A stretch of DNA of 64,000 nucleotides from JAVBPR01 sp031549485 (GCA_031549485.1 JAVBPR010000017.1:1-64000); one strand, 5' to 3'; numbered from the stretch's first letter, positions 1-8,285 are shown. Notes: generated by a model from the sequence alone, not told the origin. Numbers and translations are program-made.

Positions 1-57
1 GAAAACCGCCGCCGCGGCGGCAAGGGCAAGAACGCCCCAAATAATATACTCAAACAT
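1..57 (-). CDS. FeoB-associated small membrane protein (partial, 3' end outside window)
   Basis: Reading leftward from the ATG at 57, nineteen codons give a short hydrophobic start (MFEYIIWGVLALAAAA...). The ATG overlaps the feoB stop codon by 8 bases, so it is translationally coupled, and an AAGGAG lies 8 bases upstream. Small membrane-anchored proteins of the FeoB-associated Cys-rich family commonly sit directly after feoB in Clostridia and start this way. The diagnostic cysteines would be beyond the window edge, so family membership is inferred from position and the hydrophobic N-terminus only. Confidence 0.6.
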   Translation of the reverse strand, partial: MFEYIIWGVLALAAAAAVF

Positions 58-2200
58 TTGCCTTGCTCCTTTCTTTTACGGCGCGCGTTCCCGAAAGCGG
101 GCTTCCGGGCGTTTTCGGCGCGCTTCTGAATATCAGCCAGACCATAGCAAAGAATGCGATAAATCCGGCGGCGGTGCCGATGCTGAAAGGCGAGCCGAAA
201 GCAAAACGCCCGATTTGATAAACGATAAGCGAAATTACATATGCAAACCCGGTTTGATACAAAATTGCAATCATGGTCCATTTGAAACCGCCCATTTCGC
301 GGCGTATCGCGCCGATGGCGGCAAAACACGGGGCGCAAAGGAGATTAAAGAGCATAAACGATATTGCAGAGAGCTGTGAAAACATGCCTGCTATTGCGGC
401 GAGAAGGGTGGGATCATCCTCCGCGACACCGCCGAGACCGAACAGAACCCCGAAAGTTCCGACGACATTTTCTTTAGCGACAAGCCCGCTTATTGTGGCG
501 ACCGTCGCTTGCCAGTTTCCGAAGCCGAGCGGAGCGAAAACGGGCGAGAGAACCGAGCCGAGTTTTGCGAGAATGCTCTCGCTTTGCTCTACCATTTTAA
601 AGCCGAAGCTGAAATTGGAGAGGAACCAAATAAGTCCGCAGGCGATAAAAATTACCGTTCCGGCTTTGATTATAAAGGCTTTTCCGCGCTCCCACATATG
701 GATAAGCACGCCCTTTGCGCCCGGCACATGATATTCGGGCAGCTCCAAAACAAAGGGGGCGGGATCGCCGGCAAATCCTCTTGTCTTTTTAAGGATTATG
801 CCAGAAACAATAACCGCAAAAACGCCGATAAAGTACGACAGCGGTGCAATCCATGGCGAGCCGCCGAAAAGCGCGCCCGCGATGAGCGCTATAATCGGAA
901 GTTTCGCGCCGCAGGGGATGAAGGTTGTGGTCATGATGGTCATTTTGCGGTCTTTTTCATTTTCGATGGTGCGCGATGCCATAATACCGGGCACTCCGCA
1001 TCCACTGCTTATAAGCATCGGGATAAAGCTCTTGCCCGAAAGCCCGAATTTGCGGAAAATTCTGTCCATAATAAAGGCAACACGCGCCATATATCCGCAG
1101 TCCTCAAGAATTGAGAGGAAGAAAAATAAGATAAGCATCTGCGGAACAAAACCGAGAACCGCGCCGACGCCGCCGATAATTCCGTCAAGAATAAGTCCTT
1201 CCAACACGGGGGAAGCATTAATAGCGGCAAGCCCTGCGCTCGCCCAGTCGGTTATATATGTTCCGAACAAAACGTCGTTTGTCCAGTCGGTCACGATAGC
1301 GCCCAGCGAGGAAACCGATATGTAATAAACTATAAACATGACGGCGGCGAAGATAGGAAGCGCAAGCCACCGGTTGGTGACAATCCGGTCGATTTTGTCC
1401 GAAGTTGTCAGGCCGGTTTTCTTTTCCTTTACCGCTTTTGAGCAGATGTCCGAAACGACGATATACCGCTCGTTTGTGATAATGCTTTCGCTGTCGTCGT
1501 CCTCGTCTTCCTCACATGCGGCGATTATTTCGCCGATTTTTGCGAGAACGTCTGCCGAGAGACCGAGCTTTGCATACGCTTTTTCGTCGCGCTCAAAGAG
1601 TTTTATCGAGAGATAGCGCGCGTTTTCGCGAAGGTTTGCCGCCACGGAAATTTCAGAAAGAGCGCGCTCGACGCGCTCGCAAAATTCTTGCGGCCGGCCG
1701 CTTTGTTCCGCGCTTCCGGCGAGAAAAACCGCTCTTGAAATAAGATCCGAAAGGCCGGTGCCTTTGAGAGCGGAGGTGGGTATAACGCTGCAACCGAGCG
1801 CGTCGGAAAGTTTTTTATAATCGATTTTATCGCCGCGTTTTTCGGTGACATCAATCAAATTCAAAGCGACGACGACCGGGATTCCGAGCTCGAGAAGCTG
1901 GCTTGTAAGGTATAAATTGCGCTCCAAATTGGTCGCGTCGACAAGATTAATTATAACGTCCGGCTTTTCGTTTACAAGAAAATCCCGTGAAACAACCTCT
2001 TCAAGGGTGTATGGAGAGAGGGAGTAGATTCCCGGAAGGTCGGTAATCTTGACATCTTTATAGCCTTTGAGTTTCCCTTCTTTTTTCTCGACCGTAACCC
2101 CCGGCCAGTTTCCGACATACTGCGAGCTGCCGGTGAGGCTGTTGAACATAGTGGTTTTGCCGCAGTTCGGATTTCCGACAAGAGCAAAATTCATCGCCAT
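50..2200 (-). CDS. feoB: Ferrous iron transporter FeoB
   Basis: FeoB is the GTPase-gated inner-membrane Fe(II) importer. The 716-residue product has an N-terminal G domain with G1 GNPNCGKT (residues 9-16), G3 DLPG (54-57) and G4 NLID (about 113). A helical spacer follows, then the polytopic core with the two Gate regions; a conserved CGVP motif sits inside the first Gate. The start at 2200 is chosen over a second in-frame ATG at 2194 because AAGGAG precedes it by 7 bases. It is the third gene of a leftward feo operon and has its own palindromic element just upstream (2222-2235), suggesting metal control at this point as well as at the operon head. Confidence 0.96.
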   Translation of the reverse strand: MAMNFALVGNPNCGKTTMFNSLTGSSQYVGNWPGVTVEKKEGKLKGYKDVKITDLPGIYSLSPYTLEEVVSRDFLVNEKPDVIINLVDATNLERNLYLTSQLLELGIPVVVALNLIDVTEKRGDKIDYKKLSDALGCSVIPTSALKGTGLSDLISRAVFLAGSAEQSGRPQEFCERVERALSEISVAANLRENARYLSIKLFERDEKAYAKLGLSADVLAKIGEIIAACEEDEDDDSESIITNERYIVVSDICSKAVKEKKTGLTTSDKIDRIVTNRWLALPIFAAVMFIVYYISVSSLGAIVTDWTNDVLFGTYITDWASAGLAAINASPVLEGLILDGIIGGVGAVLGFVPQMLILFFFLSILEDCGYMARVAFIMDRIFRKFGLSGKSFIPMLISSGCGVPGIMASRTIENEKDRKMTIMTTTFIPCGAKLPIIALIAGALFGGSPWIAPLSYFIGVFAVIVSGIILKKTRGFAGDPAPFVLELPEYHVPGAKGVLIHMWERGKAFIIKAGTVIFIACGLIWFLSNFSFGFKMVEQSESILAKLGSVLSPVFAPLGFGNWQATVATISGLVAKENVVGTFGVLFGLGGVAEDDPTLLAAIAGMFSQLSAISFMLFNLLCAPCFAAIGAIRREMGGFKWTMIAILYQTGFAYVISLIVYQIGRFAFGSPFSIGTAAGFIAFFAMVWLIFRSAPKTPGSPLSGTRAVKERSKANV

Positions 2201-2221
2201 TTTAATTCTCCTTTTAAATGA

Positions 2222-2235
2222 TTAGCGTACGCTAA
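2222..2235. promoter_or_regulatory. Palindromic operator TTAGC-N4-GCTAA upstream of feoB
   Basis: A perfect 14-bp palindrome, TTAGCGTACGCTAA, lies 22 bases before the feoB start. It matches the half-site spacing of the two elements upstream of feoA (2835-2852 and 2868-2887). TTAG...CTAA half-sites are typical of DtxR/IdeR-type metalloregulators, and such a gene lies nearby. Assignment to that regulator is inferred. Confidence 0.65.
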
Positions 2236-2280
2236 CTGCGTGATGTAAAATATGCAGTTTTAGCAAAACTGCAAAAAGCG

Positions 2281-2511
2281 TCAGCCGATATCCGAAACTT
2301 CGATAAGCGCGGCGTCTGCCTTGCGGATCGAAAGCTCGTAATTTCGCACAGAAACTTCAAGCGGATCGCCCAGCGGAGCAACTTTGCGGACAAAAATGCT
2401 TGTGCCTTTGGTGATCCCCATATCCATAATTCTGCGTTTTATCGCGCCGTCGCCGTGAAGCTTGACGACCGAAACCGTTTTGCCGCAAGGTGTTTCTTTT
2501 AAGGTTGCCAT
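2281..2511 (-). CDS. feoA: FeoA-family protein (second copy)
   Basis: This 76-residue SH3-like FeoA protein is a cytosolic partner that modulates FeoB. It shows the usual FeoA pattern: an N-terminal strand, the core around RRIMDMGITKG (residues 26-36), then the PLGDPLEVSVRNYELSIRK stretch leading to a hydrophobic end. AAGGAGG precedes the ATG by 5 bases. It lies between the other feoA and feoB in the same operon. Two single-domain FeoA proteins ahead of FeoB is common in Firmicutes. Confidence 0.93.
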   Translation of the reverse strand: MATLKETPCGKTVSVVKLHGDGAIKRRIMDMGITKGTSIFVRKVAPLGDPLEVSVRNYELSIRKADAALIEVSDIG

Positions 2512-2609
2512 ATTAACCTCCTTTATAAAATAGAATCGGCCCCGCCGGAAAAGACCGGCAAAAGCCGAATAATTTGACCGATATAAATTCTATGCCGTGA
2601 AAAGCTACA

Positions 2610-2816
2610 TTATACTATAATGCGCGAAGCCATTGATTTGTCGATTGCAACGCGGGAGCCTTTGATGTTTACGATAATATTGCCGCCGTTTTCAGACACG
2701 ACCGTAACCTCGCCGCCCACAATAAAGCCAAGCGACTGAAGAAAATTTTTCGTATCGTCTTTTCCGCGGATTTGGCGGATAAGGTGAGTTCCCGATTTTA
2801 AAAATGTTAAGGGCAT
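2610..2816 (-). CDS. feoA: FeoA-family protein (first copy)
   Basis: A 68-residue FeoA SH3-like protein and the first gene of the leftward feo operon. The ATG at 2816 (MPLTFLKSG...) is preferred to an upstream TTG at 2831, because AAAGGA lies 7 bases before the ATG and overlaps the TTG. The core (LQSLGFIVGGEVTVVSENGG) matches FeoA domains but is divergent from the second copy, so the pair is not a recent duplication. Two palindromic operators lie within 75 bases upstream. Confidence 0.9.
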   Translation of the reverse strand: MPLTFLKSGTHLIRQIRGKDDTKNFLQSLGFIVGGEVTVVSENGGNIIVNIKGSRVAIDKSMASRIIV

Positions 2817-2834
2817 ATTTTTTCCTTTCAACGA

Positions 2835-2852
2835 CGTTAGCCTCTGCTAACG
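2835..2852. promoter_or_regulatory. DtxR-type operator 1 upstream of feoA
   Basis: CGTTAGC-CTCT-GCTAACG is a perfect inverted repeat with 7-bp arms and a 4-base spacer, between the divergent feo operon and the DtxR-like gene. It contains the shared TTAGC-N4-GCTAA core. Iron-dependent binding is inferred from the regulator family next door. Confidence 0.7.
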
Positions 2853-2867
2853 CCATCCTACAAATAA

Positions 2868-2887
2868 AAGTTAGCACATCCTAACTT
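2868..2887. promoter_or_regulatory. DtxR-type operator 2 in the feo/regulator intergenic region
   Basis: AAGTTAG-CACATC-CTAACTT has perfect 7-bp arms. Read as TTAGC-ACAT-CCTAA it has the same half-site spacing as the other two elements, with one mismatch. It probably overlaps the feo promoter. Confidence 0.65.
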
Positions 2888-2958
2888 ATTTGTCAACAGT
2901 ATTTACTATTTTTTTTGAAAATGATAATATAATAATGTAAAAAAACGCGGAGGTGGCT

Positions 2959-3315
2959 ATGAAAATTCAAGAATCAGGTGAAAACTATCTGGAAACCATC
3001 CTTCTTCTTAAAAAGAAGAAAGGCGCTGTGCGTTCGGTCGACGTTGCGGTCGAGATGAATTTTTCGAAGCCTTCGGTCAGCCGCGCGATGAATATTCTGA
3101 AAACGGCGGGCCATATCGAAATCGATCAAAACGGGTTTATAAAACTCACCGAACAGGGCGACGCTCTTGCGAGAAGCGTTTATGAGCGGCATGAGCTGCT
3201 CACCTTTTTCCTTCGTAAACTCGGCGTTTCGGAGGAGACTGCGGCGAAAGACGCGTGCCGGATCGAGCACGTTATCAGCGCCGAAACTTTTGAAAAAATT
3301 AAAGAAGCGATGTGA
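2959..3315 (+). CDS. DtxR/MntR-family metal-dependent regulator (short form)
   Basis: A 118-residue DNA-binding repressor of the DtxR/MntR family. Residues 1-60 form the winged helix (ENYLETILLL, SVDVAVEMNFSKPSVSRAMNIL). Residues 60-118 are the dimerisation and metal-binding helices, with candidate ligands in YERHELLTFFL and the CRIEHVIS segment. It lacks the C-terminal SH3 domain of full DtxR/IdeR and is also slightly shorter than MntR (about 140). The ATG at 2959 has GGAGG 5 bases upstream; a GTG at 2953 is too close to that site. It is divergent from feo and likely senses Fe(II). The next gene begins within its stop codon (GTGA overlap). Confidence 0.9.
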   Translation: MKIQESGENYLETILLLKKKKGAVRSVDVAVEMNFSKPSVSRAMNILKTAGHIEIDQNGFIKLTEQGDALARSVYERHELLTFFLRKLGVSEETAAKDACRIEHVISAETFEKIKEAM

Positions 3316-3713
3316 GGCGCCGGGTGGATATAAAAGAGCTAAAAGGATTTTTTAAAGACGATATTTTCGCGATGGATATGGGGATAAAGATTGTATCGGC
3401 GGATGAAAACTCCGCCGTTTGCCGTCTTAAAACCGAAGCGCGGCATATGAACGCGGGAAACACGGTCCAGGGCGGCGTGATATTCACCCTCGCCGATTTT
3501 ACCTTTGCGGTTTCGGCGAACGCGGCGGATATTCTTACCGTCACGGCCGAAAGCAAGATAAAATTTATAGCGCCGGCTTTTTGCGGAGAGCTTTCGGCAA
3601 AGGCGGAAAAAACAGGCGAAGATAAAAATTTATGCTTTTATGACGTTTTTGTCACGGGCGAAAAAGGAAAATTAATAGCAAAAGCAAATTTCACAGGTTA
3701 TAGGAAAGGCTGA
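3312..3713 (+). CDS. PaaI-like hotdog-fold thioesterase
   Basis: A 133-residue single hotdog domain of the PaaI/4HBT group, which hydrolyses acyl-CoA thioesters. The central helix motif reads HMNAGNTVQGGVIFTLADFTFAVSAN (shown here in part), with Asp of LAD as the likely catalytic acid. The usual His of HGG is replaced by Gln (VQGG), as in some family members. The GTG start overlaps the previous stop; a second GTG at 3324 is also possible. Coupling to the metal regulator appears positional only. The substrate is unknown. Confidence 0.85.
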   Translation: MRRRVDIKELKGFFKDDIFAMDMGIKIVSADENSAVCRLKTEARHMNAGNTVQGGVIFTLADFTFAVSANAADILTVTAESKIKFIAPAFCGELSAKAEKTGEDKNLCFYDVFVTGEKGKLIAKANFTGYRKG

Positions 3714-3721
3714 TTTATTAT

Positions 3722-4963
3722 ATGCGGGAAAACGGCAAGATGAAATATATTTTAATAATAGGTGACGGCATGGCTGATAATCCGGTGCCCGAGCTTGGGA
3801 ATATTACTCCGCTCGAGGCGGCGAATATTGAGGCGATCGACCGCCTTTGCGAAAAATCGGTTGTCGGAAGCGTTAAAACCGTTCCATGCGGGCTTCCCGC
3901 CGGCAGCGATACCGCGATTCTGTCGATTTTCGGGAACGATCCGCGCAAATGCTATACCGGGCGCTCCCCGCTTGAGGCGGCGGGCGCGGGGGTAAAGCTT
4001 TTTCCCGGCAACGTTTCTTTTCGCTGCAATATGGTCGCGCTTTCGGAGGACACCGCCATTTTTTCGGAGCGGACCATGCTGTCGCACAGCGGCGGCGGAA
4101 TAGACGGCGAAAGCTCTATCGAGCTTATAACCTGGCTTTGCGCCGAGCCGGAGTTTAAAGCGGCGGCCGAAAAAATCGGGATGAAAATTTATCCGTCACC
4201 CTCTTTCCGGCATATCGCGGTTATGGATACCGCCGACCTTCAAGGGTTTTGCGCAACTCCGCCGCATGACATATTAAAGGAAAAAATCGGCGAGAGTTTG
4301 CCGAAAGGAAACGCGGCGGCAAGTGAGCTTTGCGCGCTGATGGAGCTTGCGGCGGAAAAACTTTTATCGCATCCGGTTAATCAAAAAAGAAAAGAGGAAG
4401 GCAAACTCCCCGGAAACGGAATTTGGTTTTGGGCGGAGGGAACGGCGGTCGGCCTTGACGATTTTAAGGAAAAGTACGGAGTTTCGGGCGCGGCGATTTC
4501 GGCGGTTCCGCTTGTTTTCGGAATTGCGGCGCTCGGCGGTCTTGATATAATAGAGGTGCCGGGGGCGACGGGCGAGCTCGATACCAATTACCGCGGCAAG
4601 GCGGAATATGCGGTAAAAGCTCTTGAAACCCGCGATTTTGTCTGCATCCATGTCGAGGCGCCCGACGAATGCACTCATAACGGCGACCTGAAAGGAAAAA
4701 TTAAAGCTATCGAGAAAATTTCAAGCGAGATTGTAGAGCCGCTTTGCGAAATGCTTGCGGGCACCGATTTCCGCATTTTGATTTTGTCCGACCACAAAAC
4801 GCTCACCGACACGAGAACGCATGACGGCGATCCGGTGCCGTTTATGATTTACGACAGCAGGATTGATTCGGGGCTTGCGCTTCCGTATTGCGAAAAAACC
4901 GGACAGACAGGACAATATATCGAAGACGGTTACACGCTTATGAAAAAGTTTTTGGAAAGATAA
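3722..4963 (+). CDS. apgM: Cofactor-independent phosphoglycerate mutase, ApgM type
   Basis: This 413-residue alkaline-phosphatase-superfamily enzyme matches archaeal-type iPGM, which interconverts 3- and 2-phosphoglycerate. Visible landmarks are the N-terminal metal-binding IIGDGMADNP, the catalytic serine region AGSDTAILSIFG, the YTGRSPLEAAG motif and the C-terminal metal ligands in ILSDHKTLTDTRTHDGDP. The first ATG (3722) has AGGAAAGG at a long spacing of 12. An ATG at 3740 (MKYILIIGDG) matches the usual family start equally well. Some close relatives act as alternative homoserine kinases, so the substrate is not certain from sequence. Confidence 0.9.
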   Translation: MRENGKMKYILIIGDGMADNPVPELGNITPLEAANIEAIDRLCEKSVVGSVKTVPCGLPAGSDTAILSIFGNDPRKCYTGRSPLEAAGAGVKLFPGNVSFRCNMVALSEDTAIFSERTMLSHSGGGIDGESSIELITWLCAEPEFKAAAEKIGMKIYPSPSFRHIAVMDTADLQGFCATPPHDILKEKIGESLPKGNAAASELCALMELAAEKLLSHPVNQKRKEEGKLPGNGIWFWAEGTAVGLDDFKEKYGVSGAAISAVPLVFGIAALGGLDIIEVPGATGELDTNYRGKAEYAVKALETRDFVCIHVEAPDECTHNGDLKGKIKAIEKISSEIVEPLCEMLAGTDFRILILSDHKTLTDTRTHDGDPVPFMIYDSRIDSGLALPYCEKTGQTGQYIEDGYTLMKKFLER

Positions 4964-4979
4964 TTTATAAATAAGGAAA

Positions 4980-5011
4980 AGAGAAGCGCGATTTTTGCGC
5001 TTCTCTTTTTT
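4980..5011 (+). terminator. Rho-independent terminator after apgM
   Basis: A perfect 10-bp stem, AGAGAAGCGC with GCGCTTCTCT, has a 7-base loop and is followed by six T residues. It separates the apgM transcript from the spoVA operon. Confidence 0.9.
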
Positions 5012-5083
5012 GCGCGAAAAGGCGCATATTACCGCAAATAACAGGAAGAATAAGTAAAAGTTTACTAATGCTTCGGAGGGATT

Positions 5084-5530
5084 ATGCGAATTTCAAATGA
5101 AAACTATAAGGTGATGGTAAGCAAACATTCAAGAAAATCGCCGATATTGCGCGACTGCGTTTTAGCGTTTCTTTTCGGCGGCGCGCTTTGCGCTGTCGGG
5201 CAGGGGATACATTTTCTGTGGGAAAGCGGACCGTTTACAGAGGAAATGGTCGGGATCCTAACCTCGGTTTCGCTTATTTTTCTCGGGGTATTCCTGACCG
5301 GGCTCGGCGTTTACGATTGGCTTGCAAAATTCGGCGGGGCGGGAACTTTGATACCGATAACCGGATTTGCAAACTCGGTTGCGGCGCCTATTATGGAGTT
5401 TCGCGACGAGGGAATGATTCTCGGCATCGGCACCAAATTTTTTGTAATCGCCGGGCCGGTTATATCATACGGAATAATTTCGTCGGTGCTATACGGGCTT
5501 GTGTTTTACATTTGCGCCCTTTTTAAATAA
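5084..5530 (+). CDS. spoVAC: Stage V sporulation protein AC
   Basis: SpoVAC is a membrane protein of the channel that moves dipicolinic acid into the forespore and out at germination. The 148-residue product has several hydrophobic segments and the conserved stretches FLFGGALCAVGQ and GGAGTLIPITGFANS. GGAGG precedes the ATG by 5 bases. It is the first gene of a reduced spoVAC-spoVAD-spoVAE operon, the core set found in Clostridia, without spoVAA/AB/AF. Expression by a forespore sigma factor is expected, but I could not identify its promoter confidently. Confidence 0.95.
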   Translation: MRISNENYKVMVSKHSRKSPILRDCVLAFLFGGALCAVGQGIHFLWESGPFTEEMVGILTSVSLIFLGVFLTGLGVYDWLAKFGGAGTLIPITGFANSVAAPIMEFRDEGMILGIGTKFFVIAGPVISYGIISSVLYGLVFYICALFK

Positions 5531-5542
5531 GGAGGAAGAATT

Positions 5543-6565
5543 TTGGAACTTAGCAGAGTAGGAAACAGAACGATAGAATTTAAGAATCTTCCGAAAATCG
5601 AGGCGGCGGGATCGGTAGCCGGTAAAAAGGAAAAAGAGGGACCGCTCGGCGGTCTTTTTGACGCAACATTTACCGAGCCGCGCATGGGCAAAAAAACTTT
5701 TGAGCAGGCGGAGGGCGAGCTTCTGCACAAGGCGGCGGAGATTGCTCTTAAAAAATCGGCGATTACGCCGGCGGATGTTGATGTAATTTTCGGCGGGGAT
5801 TTGCTTAATCAATGTATAGCGGCGGCGAGCACGGCCGAAAGACTCGCTAGCCCGTTTATCGGACTTTACGGGGCGTGTTCAACAATGACCGAGGGGCTAA
5901 TGCTTGCTTCGCTTTTTGTCGACGGAGGGTACGCGAAAAAAGCGATGGCGATGACCTCGTCGCACTTTTGCTCGGCCGAAAGACAGTATCGGTTTCCGCT
6001 TGAATACGGCGGGCAGAGGTCGCAAAACGCGCAGTGGACGGTGACCGGAGCAGGGGCGGCGATTGTGTCGACTTCTGCATCCGCTTCGGTCGCGGTGAGA
6101 TATGCCTGCCCCGGACGGGTGGTTGACCTCGGGATTACCGACGCATCAAACATGGGCGCGGCGATGGCGCCGTCTGCCGCGGATACCCTTGTCAGCTTCT
6201 TCCGCGACACCAAAACAAAGCCGGAAGACTACTGCCTCATAGCTTCGGGCGATCTCGGCCTGGTGGGAAGTTCGATTTTGAAGGAGCTTGTAAAGCAAGA
6301 AGGCTTTACACTTGATAAAACCTACAACGACTGCGGTCTTATGATATTCGACCTCGAAAAGCAGGATGTCCACGCAGGGGGCAGCGGATGCGGCTGTTCC
6401 GCATCGGTTTTATGCGCAAAAATACTGCCGGAAATGGCGGCGCGAAAGCTGAAAAAAGTTTTGTTCATGTCGACCGGCGCGCTGATGAGCCCGACTTCCA
6501 GCCAACAGGGCGGAAGCGTTGCGGGGGTTTCGCATCTTGTGATGCTTGAAGCGACAGGGAAATAG
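5543..6565 (+). CDS. spoVAD: Stage V sporulation protein AD
   Basis: SpoVAD is the soluble, thiolase-fold component of the SpoVA complex that binds dipicolinic acid. The 340-residue product shows the family pattern: FGGDLLNQ, IGLYGACSTMTEGLMLAS and a C-terminal GGSGCGCSASVL. A TTG start at 5543 is supported by GGAGG 8 bases upstream and by 12-base spacing from spoVAC. Full length for the family. Confidence 0.96.
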   Translation: MELSRVGNRTIEFKNLPKIEAAGSVAGKKEKEGPLGGLFDATFTEPRMGKKTFEQAEGELLHKAAEIALKKSAITPADVDVIFGGDLLNQCIAAASTAERLASPFIGLYGACSTMTEGLMLASLFVDGGYAKKAMAMTSSHFCSAERQYRFPLEYGGQRSQNAQWTVTGAGAAIVSTSASASVAVRYACPGRVVDLGITDASNMGAAMAPSAADTLVSFFRDTKTKPEDYCLIASGDLGLVGSSILKELVKQEGFTLDKTYNDCGLMIFDLEKQDVHAGGSGCGCSASVLCAKILPEMAARKLKKVLFMSTGALMSPTSSQQGGSVAGVSHLVMLEATGK

Positions 6566-6802
6566 AGAAAAAATGTTGCTACACGGCACAAGGAAACACG
6601 CGGCAAAGCAGAAATGCCAACACAATAAAGAAGCGGCGAAATATCTAAAACAATAAAGTGTCCACGCGTCAAAGCGGCGGCGGAATTTTCAATAAAGCAG
6701 TCCCGCGGCGGAATGTATAAAAAAACAGTCCCACAGCGAAAAAATAGATTACAAAATGCCGCGGGAATCAAGATAAAACAGCAAACGATTTAGGGAGGAA
6801 AA
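6566..6802. repeat. Degenerate AATAAAG/GCGGCGG repeats splitting spoVAD from spoVAE
   Basis: This 237-base gap has no plausible gene. It holds several loosely related units containing CAATAAAG (about 6624, 6651 and 6690), GCGGCGGAAT and CAGTCCC (about 6701 and 6725), at irregular 28-40 base spacing. spoVA genes are normally tightly spaced, so this is an expansion within the operon. No terminator or promoter is clear. Confidence 0.4.
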
Positions 6803-7162
6803 ATGTTTATAGCAATTTTGAAGGCGTTTTTGGTCGGCGGAGCGATTTGCGTTATCGGTCAGATAATTATCGACAAAACAAAGCTGACGCCCGCAAAGGT
6901 TATGGTGACCTTTCTGGTGCTCGGCGTTATTTTGTCGGCGATAGGGCTTTATGAACCGTTTGTAAAATTTGCGGGAGCGGGGGCGACCGTGCCGATTTCT
7001 GGATTTGGGCACATGCTGGCGCAGGGAGTTCGCGAGGCGGTACAGGAGCATGGGCTGATAGGAATTTTGATAGGCGGATTCACAGCGGGCGCGGCGGGAA
7101 TTGCGGCGGCGATATTCTTCGGATTTTTGGCATCGCTTGTCCGCCGTCCGATGGCGAAATAA
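6803..7162 (+). CDS. spoVAE: Stage V sporulation protein AE
   Basis: A 119-residue membrane protein matching SpoVAE (SpoVAEB): FLVGGAICVIGQIIID at the N-terminus, a GAGATVPISGFGHMLAQGV motif, and a final glycine/alanine-rich membrane helix. It is paralogous in pattern to SpoVAC and completes the forespore dipicolinate channel set. GGGAGG lies 6 bases before the ATG. It is separated from spoVAD by an unusual 237-base spacer. Confidence 0.94.
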   Translation: MFIAILKAFLVGGAICVIGQIIIDKTKLTPAKVMVTFLVLGVILSAIGLYEPFVKFAGAGATVPISGFGHMLAQGVREAVQEHGLIGILIGGFTAGAAGIAAAIFFGFLASLVRRPMAK

Positions 7163-7195
7163 AGCTTTATGAAGAGTAAAATCTTGTTCGCGGCA

Positions 7196-7224
7196 TTGAA
7201 AAACGCGGCAAAAAATGCTATAAT
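7196..7224 (+). promoter_or_regulatory. Sigma-A promoter TTGAAA-N17-TATAAT
   Basis: A near-consensus vegetative promoter (-35 at 7196-7201, -10 at 7219-7224) stands 22 bases upstream of the thioesterase gene. It indicates that this gene is transcribed separately from spoVAE. Confidence 0.8.
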
Positions 7225-7245
7225 TATGCTTCGGAGGGAAGCAAA

Positions 7246-7638
7246 GTGGAATTAAAAACAGGACTAAAACACAGGTTTCAAGAACTTGTGACAACCGAAA
7301 AATCAGCGCTCGCCATCGGCAGCGGAACTATTGAAGTTTACGCGACGCCTGCGATGATCGCGCTTGTCGAGCGCGCTTGCCGCATCTGCGTTTCTGAATG
7401 CTTATGCGAAAACGAAACAACTGTCGGAACAAAGGTTGATATTAGGCATATATCGGCGACGCCGGTCTCGATGATGGCTTGCGCCGAATGCGAGCTTGTC
7501 GAAATAGACCGCAAACGCCTTGTTTTCAAGGTGGATGTCTTTGACGAGTGCGGGAAAATCGCCGAGGGCACGCACGAACGATTCATCGTCGATATTGAAG
7601 GATTTACCGAAAAAGCCGAGCATAAGCTGAAACTGTAA
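7246..7638 (+). CDS. Hotdog thioesterase, fluoroacetyl-CoA thioesterase (FlK)-like
   Basis: A 130-residue single-domain hotdog protein of the FlK-like family. Features shared with the family are ATPAMIALVERAC (Thr and Glu in the catalytic positions), TVGTKVDIRHISATP and the THERF segment carrying a histidine. FlK itself cleaves fluoroacetyl-CoA, but most bacterial homologues have unknown acyl-CoA substrates, so no specific reaction is claimed. The GTG start at 7246 is preceded by GGAGGG. It has its own strong promoter and is unrelated in sequence to the thioesterase at 3312. Confidence 0.85.
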   Translation: MELKTGLKHRFQELVTTEKSALAIGSGTIEVYATPAMIALVERACRICVSECLCENETTVGTKVDIRHISATPVSMMACAECELVEIDRKRLVFKVDVFDECGKIAEGTHERFIVDIEGFTEKAEHKLKL

Positions 7639-7694
7639 TCTATTTTCCCGCGGCATTACCGCGGCGCAAAAGCCGCCGTAATCAAAAGCCGCTC

Positions 7695-7723
7695 TTGACA
7701 CCGCCTTTTTAGTGTGATAATAT
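7695..7723 (+). promoter_or_regulatory. Sigma-A promoter of secG
   Basis: TTGACA (7695-7700), 17-base spacer, TAATAT (7718-7723), 42 bases before the secG start. Confidence 0.7.
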
Positions 7724-7765
7724 TTCTTTTACTTGATAAATGATAATTAAAGGGGCTATTTTTCA

Positions 7766-8017
7766 ATGAATGCTATTCAGATAACATTATCGGTAGTTCA
7801 GCTTATCGCATCGCTTGTTATTATCGCGGTTGTTCTTTTCCAAAGCGGAAGACGCGCGGGTATATCGGGCGCAATCAGCGGCGGTGCCGAGACATTTTTC
7901 GGCAAGAGCAAAGGCCGCACAATCGAGGCGAAGCTCGCAAAATGGACCACGCTCGTTGCGGCGCTTTTCATCGTTCTTACAGTTGCGCTTAATATTGTCG
8001 CGAATATCGGACAGTAA
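7766..8017 (+). CDS. secG: Preprotein translocase subunit SecG
   Basis: SecG is the small accessory subunit of the SecYEG channel. The 83-residue product has two membrane helices (about residues 5-25 and 60-80). Between them is the conserved loop SGRRAGISGAISGGAETFFG. Usual family length. It is preceded by AAAGGGG and by its own promoter, and followed by a terminator, so it is monocistronic here. Confidence 0.95.
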   Translation: MNAIQITLSVVQLIASLVIIAVVLFQSGRRAGISGAISGGAETFFGKSKGRTIEAKLAKWTTLVAALFIVLTVALNIVANIGQ

Positions 8018-8053
8018 GCAAAACAACATAATGAAAAAGGGGGATTCCCCTGC

Positions 8054-8081
8054 AAAACCGCCTTTTTGGGGCGGTTTTTTA
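8054..8081 (+). terminator. Terminator after secG
   Basis: AAAACCGCC and GGCGGTTTT form a 9-bp stem with a 7-base loop, followed by a T-rich tract. Confidence 0.85.
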
Positions 8082-8285
8082 TTTTATCTGCCGTTTTGTT
8101 CTGCTGTGGTTATGCGGCTTTTTGAGGGATATGATTTAGTCGGGTTATTTTGTCGGGCTTAAAGTTGTGTTCCTCCCGCCGCGCTTGTTGCATTGGTGGA
8201 TTTGATTTAGTTGCGGCTGCGGCTGTTTCGGCCGAAATCGCCGCTGCGCGTAAAGATTGCGGGCGCAAAGAGCATAAAAGAACGT

